64,000 bases of DNA from Portulaca oleracea (taxonomy: Eukaryota; Streptophyta; Magnoliopsida; Caryophyllales; Portulacaceae): contig CM055891.1 in NCBI GenBank assembly GCA_029582165.1, forward strand, positions 32,342,832 to 32,406,831. Direction: 5' to 3'. Of this stretch, positions 24,183 to 42,510 are shown one piece after another. Position 1 is the first letter of the stretch. Every line of letters starts with the position of its first letter. Both the position numbers and the translations under genes were made by a program. Under the pieces are notes generated by a model that was not told the origin of the DNA, searched no databases, and saw only the letters and a list, made by a program, of their open reading frames with translations.

Positions 24183-27156
24183 ATGGACCAATTCCGGCAG
24201 ATAGGTGAAGTCCTAGGAAGCCTTAAGGCATTGATGGTGTTCCAAAATGACATCCAAATCAACCAAAGACAATGTTGTTTTCTCCTCGAGAGTCTTACCT
24301 TGGCTTACGAGACAATTGCGGCTGAAATGAGAAGCAATTTGAGGTTTGAAGAGAAGCCCGGTAAATGGAAAGTCCTCGAGCAACCCTTGAAAGAGCTTTG
24401 CAAGGTATTCCAAGAAGCCGAGGCATACATTCGAAACTGCTTCGGGAGCCGGGATTGGTGGGCAAAAGCCTTGATCTTGTACAACAACCGGGATTGCGTA
24501 GAATTCCACATCCACAACCTGCTCACCTGCATTCCAATTGTCGTCGAAGCAATAGAAATTTCAGGAGAATTATCCAGCTTGGGGGATGAAGATGATGTGA
24601 ATAGAAGGAGAAAGTTGTGGTCTAGGAAATATCACAATGAGTGGAATGATCCCAAGCTTTTCCAGTGGAAATTTGGGAAGCAATATTTAGTCTCCACCGA
24701 CTTCTGCACCAGAATCGATGGAGTTTTCAAGGAAGACCAATGGATTTTACTGGACAAAATTAGGGAAAACAGAATACCCGGATCAACAAAGCGCGACCAA
24801 AAGCTTGTAGACCTTTTCGTGACGAACTTGGACAGTTTTGGGCTCCGGGGAGAAAAGCTTTTACCTTGTTCAATCTTAACAGGAGCAAAGGACTACCAAG
24901 TGAGAAGAAGGCTAGGAAATGGTGGGCAATACAAAGAGATCTCCTGGTTGGGTGAAAGCTTTGTTCTTCGACACATCAAAGGAGAGATCGAGCCTCTAAT
25001 TCCTGAAATATCACAGTTGTTCTCTCTTTCCCACCCAAACATTCCGCACGTCCTATGTGGTTTCAAGGATGAAGAGCAGACCGAGTGTTTTCTAGTGATG
25101 GAACTAATGGGCAAGAACCTATACACCTATGTTCGGGAATTTTCTACCCAGAAGAAGCGGGCCCCACCCCCGCTTCCTTTAGCTGTTGACATAATGCTCC
25201 AGATAGCTAGAGGGATGGAATACCTCCATTCAAAGGAAATATACCACGGGGATTTGAACCCTTCAAACATTCTTGTCAAAGCAAGGAGTACTAGCTTGAT
25301 AGACGGTTTTGTCCATGTTAAAGTAGCAGGATTTGGATTACCATCGGCAACAACATACACTTCCCAACAGAAGAGTTCGAATTTGAATGAGGGACAATCA
25401 TTCATATGGCATGCACCAGAAGTTTTGGCACTGCAAGAAGACTCAAAATGCACCACAAGTGTAAAGTACACAGAGAAGTCCGATGTGTACAGCTTCAGTA
25501 TGATATGTTTTGAGCTTCTCACTGGGAAAGTCCCCTTTGAAGACGGACATCTTCAAGGGGACAAGATGGGCAGAAACATACTGGCAGGAGAAAGACCGCT
25601 TTTTCCATTTCACTGCCCTAAGTATATGGTAAACTTAACCAGGAGATGCTGGCATTATGATCCTCATCAACGACCAAGTTTCTCATCTATTTGCAGGGTT
25701 CTAAGATATATAAAAAGGTTTCTAGTGATGTACCCTGATCAGAGCCAGCCAGATGACCTTATTCCTCTAAACGATTATTTTGACCTAGAGATGGGACTCC
25801 AAAGGAAATTTCCTTCTTGGGTAACAAACGATACATTTTCTGTTTCGGAAATTCCGTTTCAGATGTTTGCATACCGGGTCATGGAGAAGCAAAAAAGTAC
25901 ATATCAAAGCAAAGATACCTCTGAATCTGGAAGTGAAGGAGCTTCAATATCTGGAGATGACATCACAACCACAGCAGATGATATCTTCTTGTCTGCTGTT
26001 GAGAAGAAGAATCCAGTTCCTCAGGAGCCTGCATCTTCTACAGATAGACAAAATCTCATTCTTCATGATCCTATACCTGTTATAGATAAGAAACATACAG
26101 TTACTCGTGAACCCCTCAAAAGAAGGCTTTCATTACCTAAGAGATTACCATCTGCAGAAACAAAAGGAGAAAGATCTCGAGGTATGTTCATGCTACGGAA
26201 ATCTCACAACCATGCTCTGTAAATGTGTAGATATACATGTAACACTCTACACCCAGTCGCCTGGGAAGTGGAAACCATGCAAGAAATATAAGTGGGTACT
26301 GGGTAGGAAACAGGCAATAAAAGCAAATAAAACGTGCATCAAAGAGAGAACAAAAGCAACTAAAGCTTTGGCAAGGTCTAAGAGACAACAAAAGCAACAT
26401 CCAAATGATCCAATAATTGATTTTATGGATGAACTTAAGGCCGTATACCTTCTGTTCTAAAATCGGCATTATATGGGGATGCATGCAGCACGAGAAGCAT
26501 GAATTGAAATATAAATGGATGCTATTAGCTTGACTTATTAGGACACGATCTTAAAATACTCTTCTACAGCACTAACAACAATAGAACTGTTACCTACTAC
26601 ATCTCCCAGTTGGCACATAGCATCTAAAAAAGGTGCCCAAACAAGCTGACTAAGCATCCTCACAAGGGATTAGCATCTAAAGTTAGGAAAAGGAAATCAC
26701 ATGGTAAGGCTTGTTCTTTTCGCACGTAAAGTTGGATAGGGTAAATTTACCCGGCCTTTGCACACTAATCTAAACTTATCCAAGCTTCTAGTGTTTACCC
26801 AAATTTACCCAACTACTCTTCCCATATTTACCAAACTTGCCCAAACTTATTTACCTAGCGAACCTTATGCAAAAACAGGCAACACAGTAACAATTATATC
26901 CTGAGGACAAAGAGGGGCAACAGGGTCATGGTAACTTGGTTAGAACTTAGAAGCTTACTTTTTGCCAATATTATAGGAGATAACATTGTTTACTGTGACC
27001 TTTGCAGCAGAAACAACAAATGGACGATCAACAAGACCTCCTCAAGTGGCACGCTCATCATGTGGCGTGAGTGTAACACCTGATAACAAAGTGCGCCCCA
27101 CGAGTTCTCGCATTCGAAGGAGGTCAGGCCACGCATCAGATTCTGAGCTACCTTGA
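24183..27156 (+). CDS. DUF1221-containing protein kinase-like protein (GFG-type pseudokinase)
   Basis: Two exons, 24183-26181 and 27008-27156, giving 715 aa. The unspliced frame stops at 26222, but GTATGT after 26181 and TTTGCAG before 27008 fuse in frame to a basic tail ending GHASDSELP, a C-terminus I recall from homologues. Residues 1-215 are the plant-specific DUF1221 region (start MDQFRQIGEVLGSLKAL). About 235-505 is a kinase fold with HGDLNPSN at 355-362 instead of HRDLKxxN, GFG at 383-385 instead of DFG, and an APE motif (WHAPEVL). The metal-binding Asp is missing, so catalysis is doubtful; the GFG form seems a family trait. Often annotated as MAPKKK/Raf-like; function unknown. The acceptor is CAGCAG (NAGNAG), allowing in-frame gain or loss of one codon. 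The tail past 520 is low-complexity and Ser/Lys-rich. Confidence 0.92.
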
Positions 27157-28906
27157 GCTATCAGTTAGCCAACACCCATTTATAAAAGGGCAGCATGGCA
27201 AGCTTCTTAGAAGAAGTGCCACTCCATTGATCTATTGGTCATTTGTACACCCTCAATCTAGGACGGCAAGGCAAATCCATGTAAGTATGTAACACTGGAA
27301 CAAGCAGCGGTTTATGCTGAGTGAGAAAAGAAAACCGCTAGAGCAATACCAATTATTCTAGTTCTTAGAAAAAGTTTATGCAAAATTTCTTAACAATCTC
27401 ATTACCTTTATGTTGTGTTTTTTCTTTTTTCTTTTTCTTTTTGGTGTGTGTGTGGTGGGGGGGGGGGGGGATATAAAGTGCTTAAAAGACACAAAGATAG
27501 ATACTGTAAGAACCAACATAACCTGTCCATACATCCCCTGTGTCAATCTTTCACAGATAGCAGATGAAGCTCCAATGTGTATAAATGAAGGACCACAGTT
27601 ACCAAGAACGCTTCCCAGGTCGTAAGTCCCGGAATGCAGGTTGCTAATTTTTACACAAATTTAGTCTAGTTTTACCTTTGGAACGCTTGTTCCCAGAACG
27701 CGGGTCACTGGCGTATGTAGCGTTCCCGGTAACTATGTGAAGGACATTATGACACTCATAATATTTCCACCATAAATGTGCAATAGTAACTACGAAGACA
27801 ACTCACAAGGCCAAGGCCTGACTTCAATGTCACCATTAGGCTTTCTAGAAACCCATGTATGATTCTTCTACTAGGAGACGACATATGGACCTTAAAAAAC
27901 GACCATTGCTAAACGTTACATAGAAAAACCCATACGTCCCGAGAAAATCCAAAATGGCAAGTCCCCTGTAGTAAGAAATCTAGAAATGCTTACCTCTTAC
28001 TTCCACCTGTATATGCAGGTCTATGAAACGGTCCACTATTAGGGAGCATTTTTAAGCCTCTTCTGTATCTGAAAGTGCATGCCTGCATTGCAGCCATACA
28101 CTAGTCTGCAAAATGATCCATGCCTAGGGAGCATGTTTAAGCTTCTTTAGATAAACAATAAAAGTGCAATTATCTACTCTAGTAGCAAGAAGATTTTCAA
28201 AGTACTTTTACATGTCATAAAACTCCATGCACACGTGCGTGTTCACACACGTACTACACGCATGTATGGGTGCATTGTAGAGAGGGTGTAGGAGACCAAA
28301 GGGGTGCACCAAGGGGCAAGTGGGATGGTCCTATAGGGGAAAACAGTAACCAGCATGGAACCCAAGTCCAACACAGCGATCTAGGATTCACAGCTGAGAA
28401 CTTAACAGCCACATAACAACTTAATCGATCACATTACATACCTGCTCACAAGCGTCACTTGTTTCATGGCAAGTCACTGGAGCAGGAAACAAGTCTGGTC
28501 TACAGCCTTAAATAAAAGCCGCTTTCTTCAGAGGAAAACCTTACTTTCAGTGAACAAGTTCACCCCTGCTTTTTCTCCCTCCCAACACTTTATTTTGCAT
28601 GTTAGCTTCTCAAAATCTCTTCCAATTTTTGCACATAATTGACGCGCCATCCCCTGTGACCCATTCCAGGAACAAGCGCTAGAAGTCTTGCTAAATATGT
28701 GCACCAACCAGCAGCCAGCATTCCAGGAAAAAGCGACCCCCCAAGACACTAATTGTATCTGCATTCCTGCTGATTTGCCCACTATTGTTTGGGCACTAAA
28801 GTTCTACTTTGTTTTTCATTTCTATCCCGAAACTGACAAGCAAGAGAGATACTCCAGGGCAGTATAAACTTTAGCAATGACAATGCAATCATGGTTCCTT
28901 TCCTAA
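27157..28906. other. Convergent intergenic region
   Basis: 3' flanks of the kinase (+) and SPA (-) genes. It contains a poly-G tract of about 14 at 27457-27470, a small inverted-repeat element (27594-27747) and ACACGTGCGTG-type alternating sequence near 28230. No gene recognised. Confidence 0.6.
27594..27747. mobile_element. Short inverted-repeat element
   Basis: The left end CAGTTACCAAGAACGCTTCCC pairs with the right end GTAGCGTTCCCGGTAACTATG (reverse complement CATAGTTACCGGGAACGCTAC). GGAACGC appears again internally at about 27679 and GAACGCG at 27698. About 150 bp, no coding capacity, class not assigned. Confidence 0.5.
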
Positions 28907-35755
<6,849 letters not shown>

Positions 35756-35815
35756 TGCTCCACAGAATCCTCTGTGCAGCCAACTGGAATACTAAATATC
35801 ACAGTTTGCACGTAC

Positions 35816-37138
35816 CTGGTGAACAAATTTCAGCAGATACATCAAAGTTGCTCCATGAATAATAAAAATAAAAATAAGTAAACAATTTACATAAATTTGT
35901 CCGTCACAGAATACTCGTAACAGAGCACATCCAACAATCACCAACAGGAAGGCAGGAAAATGGTTGTTGCGAAAGAGACGGGAACTCGGGAAGAGACTTA
36001 AAATTCAATGCAGCAGCATGTCTGGTCCATTCAACTGGACAAACGGCAATGTACATGAAGCGCACACATACAACCATCCCCCACCACCACAACAAGAAAA
36101 AGAAAAACATACACACACAAACGCGCACAATAGGTAGGGGGAAAACTCCAGGAGTTACCTAGTAAGTAATCAGAAGTGACAAAATATCACAAAGACAGCA
36201 TAGATTATAAAGTTGTTAGCTAGTAAGTTCCGAACTTCAGCAGCTCGGGACTGCACTCTGATTAGGAATAGGTTATCTACATTTGAACCCCTCCATGCCC
36301 CAGTTTGGCGGGCCTCGCACTAGGTGGCATCATTCTCAGCTAATCCAACAACTTCAGTCTGCATATTGTATGTCATACTCGCAGCTCATTTGAACAAAGG
36401 AGTACGTAAAGTAAAAGATAGACAAATTTACAGCAACTCGTATATTTCGAAGTGAACTCTCTGAAAGGTTTCACAACTACTGACAAGTCACAACACGGCC
36501 ACCGTCGTCAAAAACCCTCATAACACACTTCACATGACGGGTTACTCCCAAAAATAGAATTACTTTCCCAAAACAGGAATACTCCTCATCACATGCCATG
36601 CAACTAATACTACCTACCTAATCACCATATTCCTGCCTGTGTAAGGCTAGTACTTATTCTACTGACTAAACTTGAATTTCTTATGAGAACTTTTTGCATA
36701 ACTTACTCTAGACTTATGAATCCTGCTTTGAACTTTTTTTCTGAACTTATTCAGAAGTGAATTCATTCTTCTAAAAACCATATCTTATATTGAAACATGA
36801 CATTCATTTTGAGATGGCCCAACAAAATTCTTCCCGCAAAAGTAACAACAGGATAACACATCCAAAACAAAACAACAAGATTGACCGGAAAAACTTCACT
36901 GAAATTCAAATGCAAACCCTAGTTCATCGCAGAGGTTTAGTACCTATCAATTAATACTACAACGCTATTCAATTTCAGCTCAGAACAATGAAATGCAGCA
37001 ATCAACTAAACATGAGCATCATCAATCGTAATCACAAACAATCCGCATCAAATTTTCCCACCACAAAACACAATTAAGCAGTGATTAATCCAGCTGAAAC
37101 ACTAAAAATTGAAGAACACAAAACTTACCAACGAAGTC
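35816..37138 (-). other. Inferred 5'-UTR intron of SPA and upstream non-coding exon
   Basis: On the minus strand CGTTG|GTAAGT at 37138 is a strong donor, and TTTGTTCACCAG ending at 35816 is a good acceptor 60 nt before the SPA ATG. The 5' exon would be about 37139 to 37250 or beyond and includes an AAACCCTAG box near 37227. The intron itself shows no genes. Inferred from consensus only. Confidence 0.5.
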
Positions 37139-37720
37139 GATATATGGAGAAAGAAGAAGGTTATCCTCAATTTGTTGCACTAATTAATTGCACAACTAAT
37201 TGAAGAAAACAGTTGAGCATTTGGAGAAACCCTAGAAATAATTCCCTCGCAGCTAAGATTACAATTTTGATAGTTTGATCTGCAAGTAGAGTATGAATGT
37301 ATGTATGATCAGTTAAGAGAAGTTTACTTTTAAAAATAAAAGATTTTAATTTTTCGATGCAGGCAAAAGAAAAAGGAAAAATCCAGAAGTGACATGTTGA
37401 GATTCTCTCAGTCCACCAAGGTGCTTCCTTGGCCACACAAATTAGAAAGAGAAAATAAACAGATTATTCTAAATGAAGAAAGGTATGGGGGGACTCTAAA
37501 AAAAAAAACAATATAATAAATAACTACTGTTCAATAAAAAAAATATCAAGGAAGCATTGGAGGCTCGCAAATTTATTAAAATGATTTTTTTATCTTTTCC
37601 ATGATTCTATCTCAAACTATTAGTTGTCACTTTGTAGAGCTTTTTAATAGGGAGAGGAGTATTGTTCCCAAGAGGGAGGACGTGCGCCTTAGAGAAGAAA
37701 GTATAGGGAGTACTATTTGT

Positions 37721-38162
37721 TAGGGTTGTTCATCGATCCAGTGGATCAATTAGGACGGACGGATTGAAAGTTCGACAAGAAAGCTGGCCTGATCAAGACC
37801 AAATTGGACTGGACCGAGTTAAGGGGGTCGGTCGCGCGACTCGGCGTCACTGTTGCGTAAGGTGATGCATAGGTGAGGCAAAGAAAAAGAGGGAGTCAGG
37901 AAGAGAGTTTTGATTTTTGAAAGTTGAAACTGAAAAAAGGCGAAGTGAAAAGAAGACTGAAAAGATATGAAAAAACCCTAGCAACTATTGCAATTCAGTC
38001 CTTGATTCAGTCTTCGGTCTTTTTAGTTCGGTATGAGGATTGGACTGAAGATTGAAATTTGATATTTCATGGACAAAGGGCTGGACCGAATTATGTTCGG
38101 TCATTTCTGTCCAGTTCGATTCAATCTGCTTTTCGATACGGAGTGGATTATGAATAGTCCTA
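37721..38162. mobile_element. hAT-like non-autonomous element
   Basis: Left end TAGGGTTGTTCATCGATCCA; right end GAGTGGATTATGAATAGTCCTA, whose reverse complement starts TAGGACTATTCATAATCCA. The interior is rich in GGACCGA/TTCGGT motifs. About 442 bp. Target-site duplication not clear. Confidence 0.6.
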
Positions 38163-38189
38163 CTGCGTGACATCCTGTAACTCTATAAG

Positions 38190-39280
38190 AGGTTGGAGAT
38201 GCATTGAGGAAATGAAGAGGGATAAAGCGATGGGCCCTGATAGTATTCCAGTGGATTCAAAAAATGTTTCGGCAATGTCGATATTAATTAGTTGACGACA
38301 CTTTTAATGATATTTTCAGTACAGGCAAAATGCATGATGAGTGACAGAGTAACATAGTTGTCCCTTTATATAAGAACAAGGGGAACGCTCAATGTTGCAA
38401 CAATTATAGGGAAATTAAACTTCTAAGCCACACCATGAAAAATTGGGAGCGAGTGATAGAAAGAAGGTTGAGAGATGAAGTTAGTGTGGGTGAGAACCAA
38501 TTTGGGTTCATGTCGGGGAGATCAACTACTAAAGCTATCTATCTTTTGAGGTCCCTCGTGGAGAGATATTGAGAGAGGAGGAAAGATCTCCATATGATGT
38601 TCACTGTCTTGGAGAAAACTTGTGGTAGGGTCCCTCGGGAAGTGTCACGGGAGTGTCTTGAGATGAAATGGGTGTACTATTCTCATATTTCAGCCATTAG
38701 AGATATGTATGATGATGTTGGCGCGAGTGTTAGGAATATTGTGAGGTCTACAAAATATTTTCCGATTAATATTAGTCTACATCAAGGGTCAGCGCTAAGT
38801 CATTTTCCTTTTAATGTGGTAATATATGTGTTGACCAAGGACATTCATGATGAGTTACCATGGTGTACACTTTTTGCAGATGATATAGTTATGATTAATT
38901 GAGTCGTGTCACATGTTGAACAAAAAGGTTGAGTTGTGACGTAATACCTTGGAGTCTAAGGGTTTTAGACTGAGTAGATCAAAGACAAAGTGTAGAAGTG
39001 CAATTTTAGTGGAGTTGACCAAGATTATGACAATGAACTTATTACCACGGGAGGGGTGGTCATCCAGATGATTGAGAATTTCCGATACTTAGGATCCACC
39101 TTGCAGAATGATGGGGATATTACCCAAGTTATAACATATCGGATGCAGGTCGGTTGACAAAAGTGGAAGGCGTCCTATGCAGTGTTGTTTCATGAAAGGG
39201 TACTGATTAAACTGAAAGATAATGTCTATCGGATGGTTATTAGACCCACGATGTTATACAACTCAGAGTCTTTGGTGTCT
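38190..39280 (+). pseudogene. Decayed LINE reverse transcriptase fragment
   Basis: Scattered frames match the remembered reverse transcriptase of plant non-LTR retrotransposons. KRDKAMGPDSIP is near 38213-38248. A GFMSGRSTTKAIYLL stretch is near 38497. The frame 38594-38902 holds VPREV, LHQGSALS and the catalytic-type CTLFADDIV. A final YRMVIRPTMLYNSESL stretch is near 39228. Stop codons and frameshifts separate these blocks, and both element ends are missing, so it cannot encode an active enzyme. Confidence 0.85.
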
Positions 39281-39310
39281 TCTTTTTTCATATCATAGAC
39301 GATGTACAAA

Positions 39311-39576
39311 TAGTGTTGGCAATTTTTTCCCAACTACAAATATTTAAGTTTGTCCGATTTAAAAAAAATAAGTTTTGTATAAACTCAATTTTGATTATCC
39401 CAATATTCGGACCCAAAATTTCTATTTATCCTATTGTCGAATCCCAATTATAATATAAATATATAACCATCCAAATTGTCCGATCTCAACTAGTCATTTT
39501 AGCATCTAAATTCTAATATTGACTGAATTTAACCTATTAAAATTTACCGGACCCAATTTTTTGCGACCGTTGTCTA
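39311..39576. mobile_element. hAT-like MITE upstream of QCR8
   Basis: Left end TAGTGTTGGCAATTTTTTCCC; right end TTTTTTGCGACCGTTGTCTA, reverse complement TAGACAACGGTCGCAAAAAA. The interior carries GTCCGA/CCCAATT motifs as in the elements at 9.7 and 59.4 kb. About 266 bp, ending roughly 200 bp before the QCR8 frame. Confidence 0.55.
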
Positions 39577-39782
39577 CAATGGCCCAAATCCGCTTGTTAA
39601 GCACCGATCAGCCCATTCCCCCTCCATTCTCATATTTTCAGTTAAAAAAAAAAAAAATCCAGAACATTCGTCATTCTCGCGAAATTTTTAACAACTAAAA
39701 AAAAAAACTGGTCGAGATTTTCAGCGTTTCGCCCCAAAATCAATCGAATCGACAAATTAGGGTTTTCTAATCGCCGGCGAAA

Positions 39783-40001
39783 ATAGGGAAGATTCCGGTG
39801 AAGGTGAAGGCAGTGCAGTACGCACTTTCTCCATACCAGCAGAAGGTTATGCCGGGGCTATGGAATGATCTTCCCGGAAAAATCAGCCACAAGTTGTCGG
39901 AAAATTGGCTCAACGCTGTCCTTTTGGTCGGACCTGTCGCCGGAGTTTACTCCTACGTTCAGTGGTACCAGGAGAAGGAGAAGCTTCACCATCGCTACTA
40001 G
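39783..40001 (+). CDS. QCR8: Cytochrome bc1 complex subunit 8 (QCR8), expected ATG reads ATA
   Basis: A single-exon frame whose protein (GKIPVKVKAVQYALSPYQQ..., KVMPGLWNDLPGKI, SENWLNAVLL, WYQEKEKLHHRY) matches the plant QCR8 family, the small ubiquinone-binding-type subunit of mitochondrial complex III with one membrane span (about residues 42-60). Family members are 72 aa beginning MGK. Here the 72-codon frame begins ATA-GGG-AAG at 39783, so the initiator Met codon is replaced by ATA. The nearest upstream in-frame stop is at 39768 with no ATG between. The first in-frame ATG is 39846 (KVMPG), which would remove about 21 residues. The rest of the frame is intact. Options are a base error, non-AUG initiation, an unseen upstream exon joined at the ATAG, or a recently dead copy. 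Confidence 0.85.
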   Translation: MGKIPVKVKAVQYALSPYQQKVMPGLWNDLPGKISHKLSENWLNAVLLVGPVAGVYSYVQWYQEKEKLHHRY

Positions 40002-42083
40002 ATCGAGGTCCCTTTTTCATCTCATCTCTCTATTTTCAGCTCGATCACCTCAGTTTGTTTCAGATTTCCTTTGTTTTTTGGGGGATAGAAATGTAGATTT
40101 TGTCTATGGTTGATGTGATGTGATGAATGATGCTTTGATATGAACAGTGTGATAATAAGTTTGGATGGACATGGAGATGGAGTTTTTTCCGGAGCTATGA
40201 ATTTGTTGCAATTTAGTTGATCAAATTTCTGTTGTTTGTGTTGCTGAATTGGATTACTTGTGTGCCATTTTAGGCAATGATCTCAGTTTTTATGTGGTTT
40301 GCTTGGAAGGAAGTCTTTGTTTCCATGGATTTCTTAGCTTTTTATTGATACAAATTTCCTTGTGAAAACTTAGTAGTTTAGGAATTAGGTTGGAATCAAT
40401 CATACAATCTTTTGAAAGCAGCAAACACTGAACTTTTATTACATGTTTTAGCTTGTAGTTTAAGACAAGGTTTAGCGAAGCGAGTGTAAAATTTGTGTGC
40501 GAATTCAAGCAAAGAAAATGGTAGAATGAATGACATTTTCCGGCTTTCTCGGTGTTGCACTCTATAGAATTTGTTGCAGATCTAATGCATTAATGCAAGT
40601 TGTAGCATAGACTGTTGAAATTGGTATGACAATTTGTGAAATCCCTTTTGCTTAGGATGAGGCATGCAACATTTAGCAGTGGTTTCGAATCTATCATGAT
40701 AGGTTAGCGATAGCACTGCTTACGCACATTTGAGTGACTATCGCTCCATGGCTTCACTTGTTTCAATTCGACAAGCCTTGAAGTGTAACTTGCTTAGCTT
40801 GGAATTCGGCTGACGCTTGAGATTTTGGTTGATACCAATCGATGCTTCACTGATCCTCGTGTTTTTAGGTAAGGTTTAGCTGCGAGATTCTGTTACTGGG
40901 GGTGCAGATTCCTGTGAATTTCTCCATAAAATGCATTTTTCTGGATGGAGCTTGTGTTTGTTTATAAGAGATGATGCGAGCCTAGAGATTGTTGGGATAT
41001 ATATCTTTGCTGACCCTAGTTCTAGGGCTTGATAGCAAGTAAAACTTACTTCTATATTTCAGGATTTAAGACGGAATTGAATTTAGCAGCTGGGTTCTTT
41101 ATTGTTTCCCTTCCTTTGCTTAGCCATCAGTTTTGTTCTCGAGCTATTATTTGCTGTTTTGTCAGTTTTACTTTTCCATGTTTGGACGGAAAAGGGAATT
41201 TAGTTTACTCATGTTGCTATCACATAGGGAATCCGAGGGCACATGTATGATTTCACACGTCAAACTCTCGCTCGCTTGGATGTGATCTTAACTTTGGATT
41301 CTGCATATTAGAAGTTAGATCCCAAGTGCCTGAAAGCATTTTAGGTCCTGAACCCATGAAATAATTGCCTAGGAACCATCTTTGTGTTGTCTAGACCTGG
41401 CAGAATTTTGCCCGACATGGAAATTGACCTGAACCCGCCCGAAAGTTTAGGGGTAGACCCGAAAATTCCAAACCCGAAACCCAACTAAACTTGAAACCAA
41501 CGCGTACTAAACTCGACCTGAAACTGATCCGTCCATCCGCATCGACATGCTTAGTTGTGGAGGACATGTTTGGTGTGTGCCCAGCAGAATTTACCATGGT
41601 TTTCTGACTGTTCTTGTTGCCTACGCTGGTTTATCCCCCTCGTTTAATTGACTTTTGCCCCTTTGAGGGGCGACAACTCGTGTAGCTTGTCTCACCGAAC
41701 GTCACTTGGTCTTTATTGCCAACTTTTCTGTCTTTTTCTGCCTGCCATTTGGTCTTTAATCCATGGGCTTTGGCAGAACACTGATTTCTCATGGTGTGTT
41801 TTGTATCAAGGTCAGAGGCAGACCGTTTTCTTGTGTTTACCGAAACTCTTCTTTGTCTCCGATTATTCTCGGTTTCATTTCAGTGGCATCACTCTATGGA
41901 ATTGAAGATCTTGTTATTACTGGGGGCTTTATTCGCTTGCGAATAACTCTCAACTTCAACCGAAGAACTCCCAACTTCAGCCTCTCATTCACTTGACTCG
42001 TTTCAGCTAATCCTTTTTGGTTCATCGCCATGACCATGCATTTGCTTTGCCTAATCCAACCATTTTGTCTGCTCCTTTGACGG

Positions 42084-42269
42084 GTTCTCACCCAGTGGTG
42101 GATCCTGGGCTAACCTAAGGGGGGCCACGACCACCGGTAACAAAAAAAAAAAATTAATGATTTGATATAATTTGGGATAAAAATTATGGATTTTGTATGT
42201 ATCAAATGAGTATAACAGTGTACTGGTCACCCCTAATCAGAACACATGGATCCGCCACTGGTTCTCACC
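42084..42269. mobile_element. 168-bp MITE with perfect 9-bp target duplication
   Basis: The element 42093-42260 begins CAGTGGTGGATCC and ends GGATCCGCCACTG (13-bp inverted ends, one mismatch). It is flanked on both sides by GTTCTCACC (42084-42092 and 42261-42269). A 9-bp duplication suggests a Mutator-like (9-11 bp) rather than hAT (8 bp) origin. Non-coding. The perfect flanks suggest a fairly recent insertion. Confidence 0.85.
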
Positions 42270-42450
42270 GGTGACCTTGTAGTTAGGATTGCATATGATA
42301 TTGCTCTGACCTGGCACTTGGGTCGGTCAGGTAAGGTTGGGTTATGTACTTATGTCCAATTAAGCAGGATTTGGGTTGAGTCACTTATATATTTAGTCTT
42401 CGAAGAAAGCAAACTACTTCGGAGAAAGATAAACTCGAATCAGATTGAGT

Positions 42451-42510
42451 CGATAAAGTTTGGCATTCGGGTCTGGGTCGAGATAAAGTTTGGCATTCGG
42501 GTCTGGGTCG
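42451..42510 (+). repeat. 30-bp tandem duplication
   Basis: Two adjacent copies of a 30-bp unit containing GATAAAGTTTGGCATTCGGG, differing only at the first base. Non-coding context. Confidence 0.9.

Larger units (their letters stand above)
37251..39782. other. Intergenic region with hAT-like MITEs and LINE relic
   Basis: Contains the SPA promoter side, a hAT-like MITE (37721-38162), a decayed LINE (38190-39280), a second hAT-like MITE (39311-39576) and the QCR8 promoter. GGCCCA (TGGGCC on the opposite strand) at about 39580 is a site-II-type box of the sort common in nuclear genes for respiratory-chain proteins. Confidence 0.6.

Noticed and set aside
26182..26222. Kinase ending at the read-through stop 26222
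   Set aside because: A strong donor at 26182 and an acceptor before 27008 join in frame to a tail recalled from homologues. Retained as a possible alternative form only.
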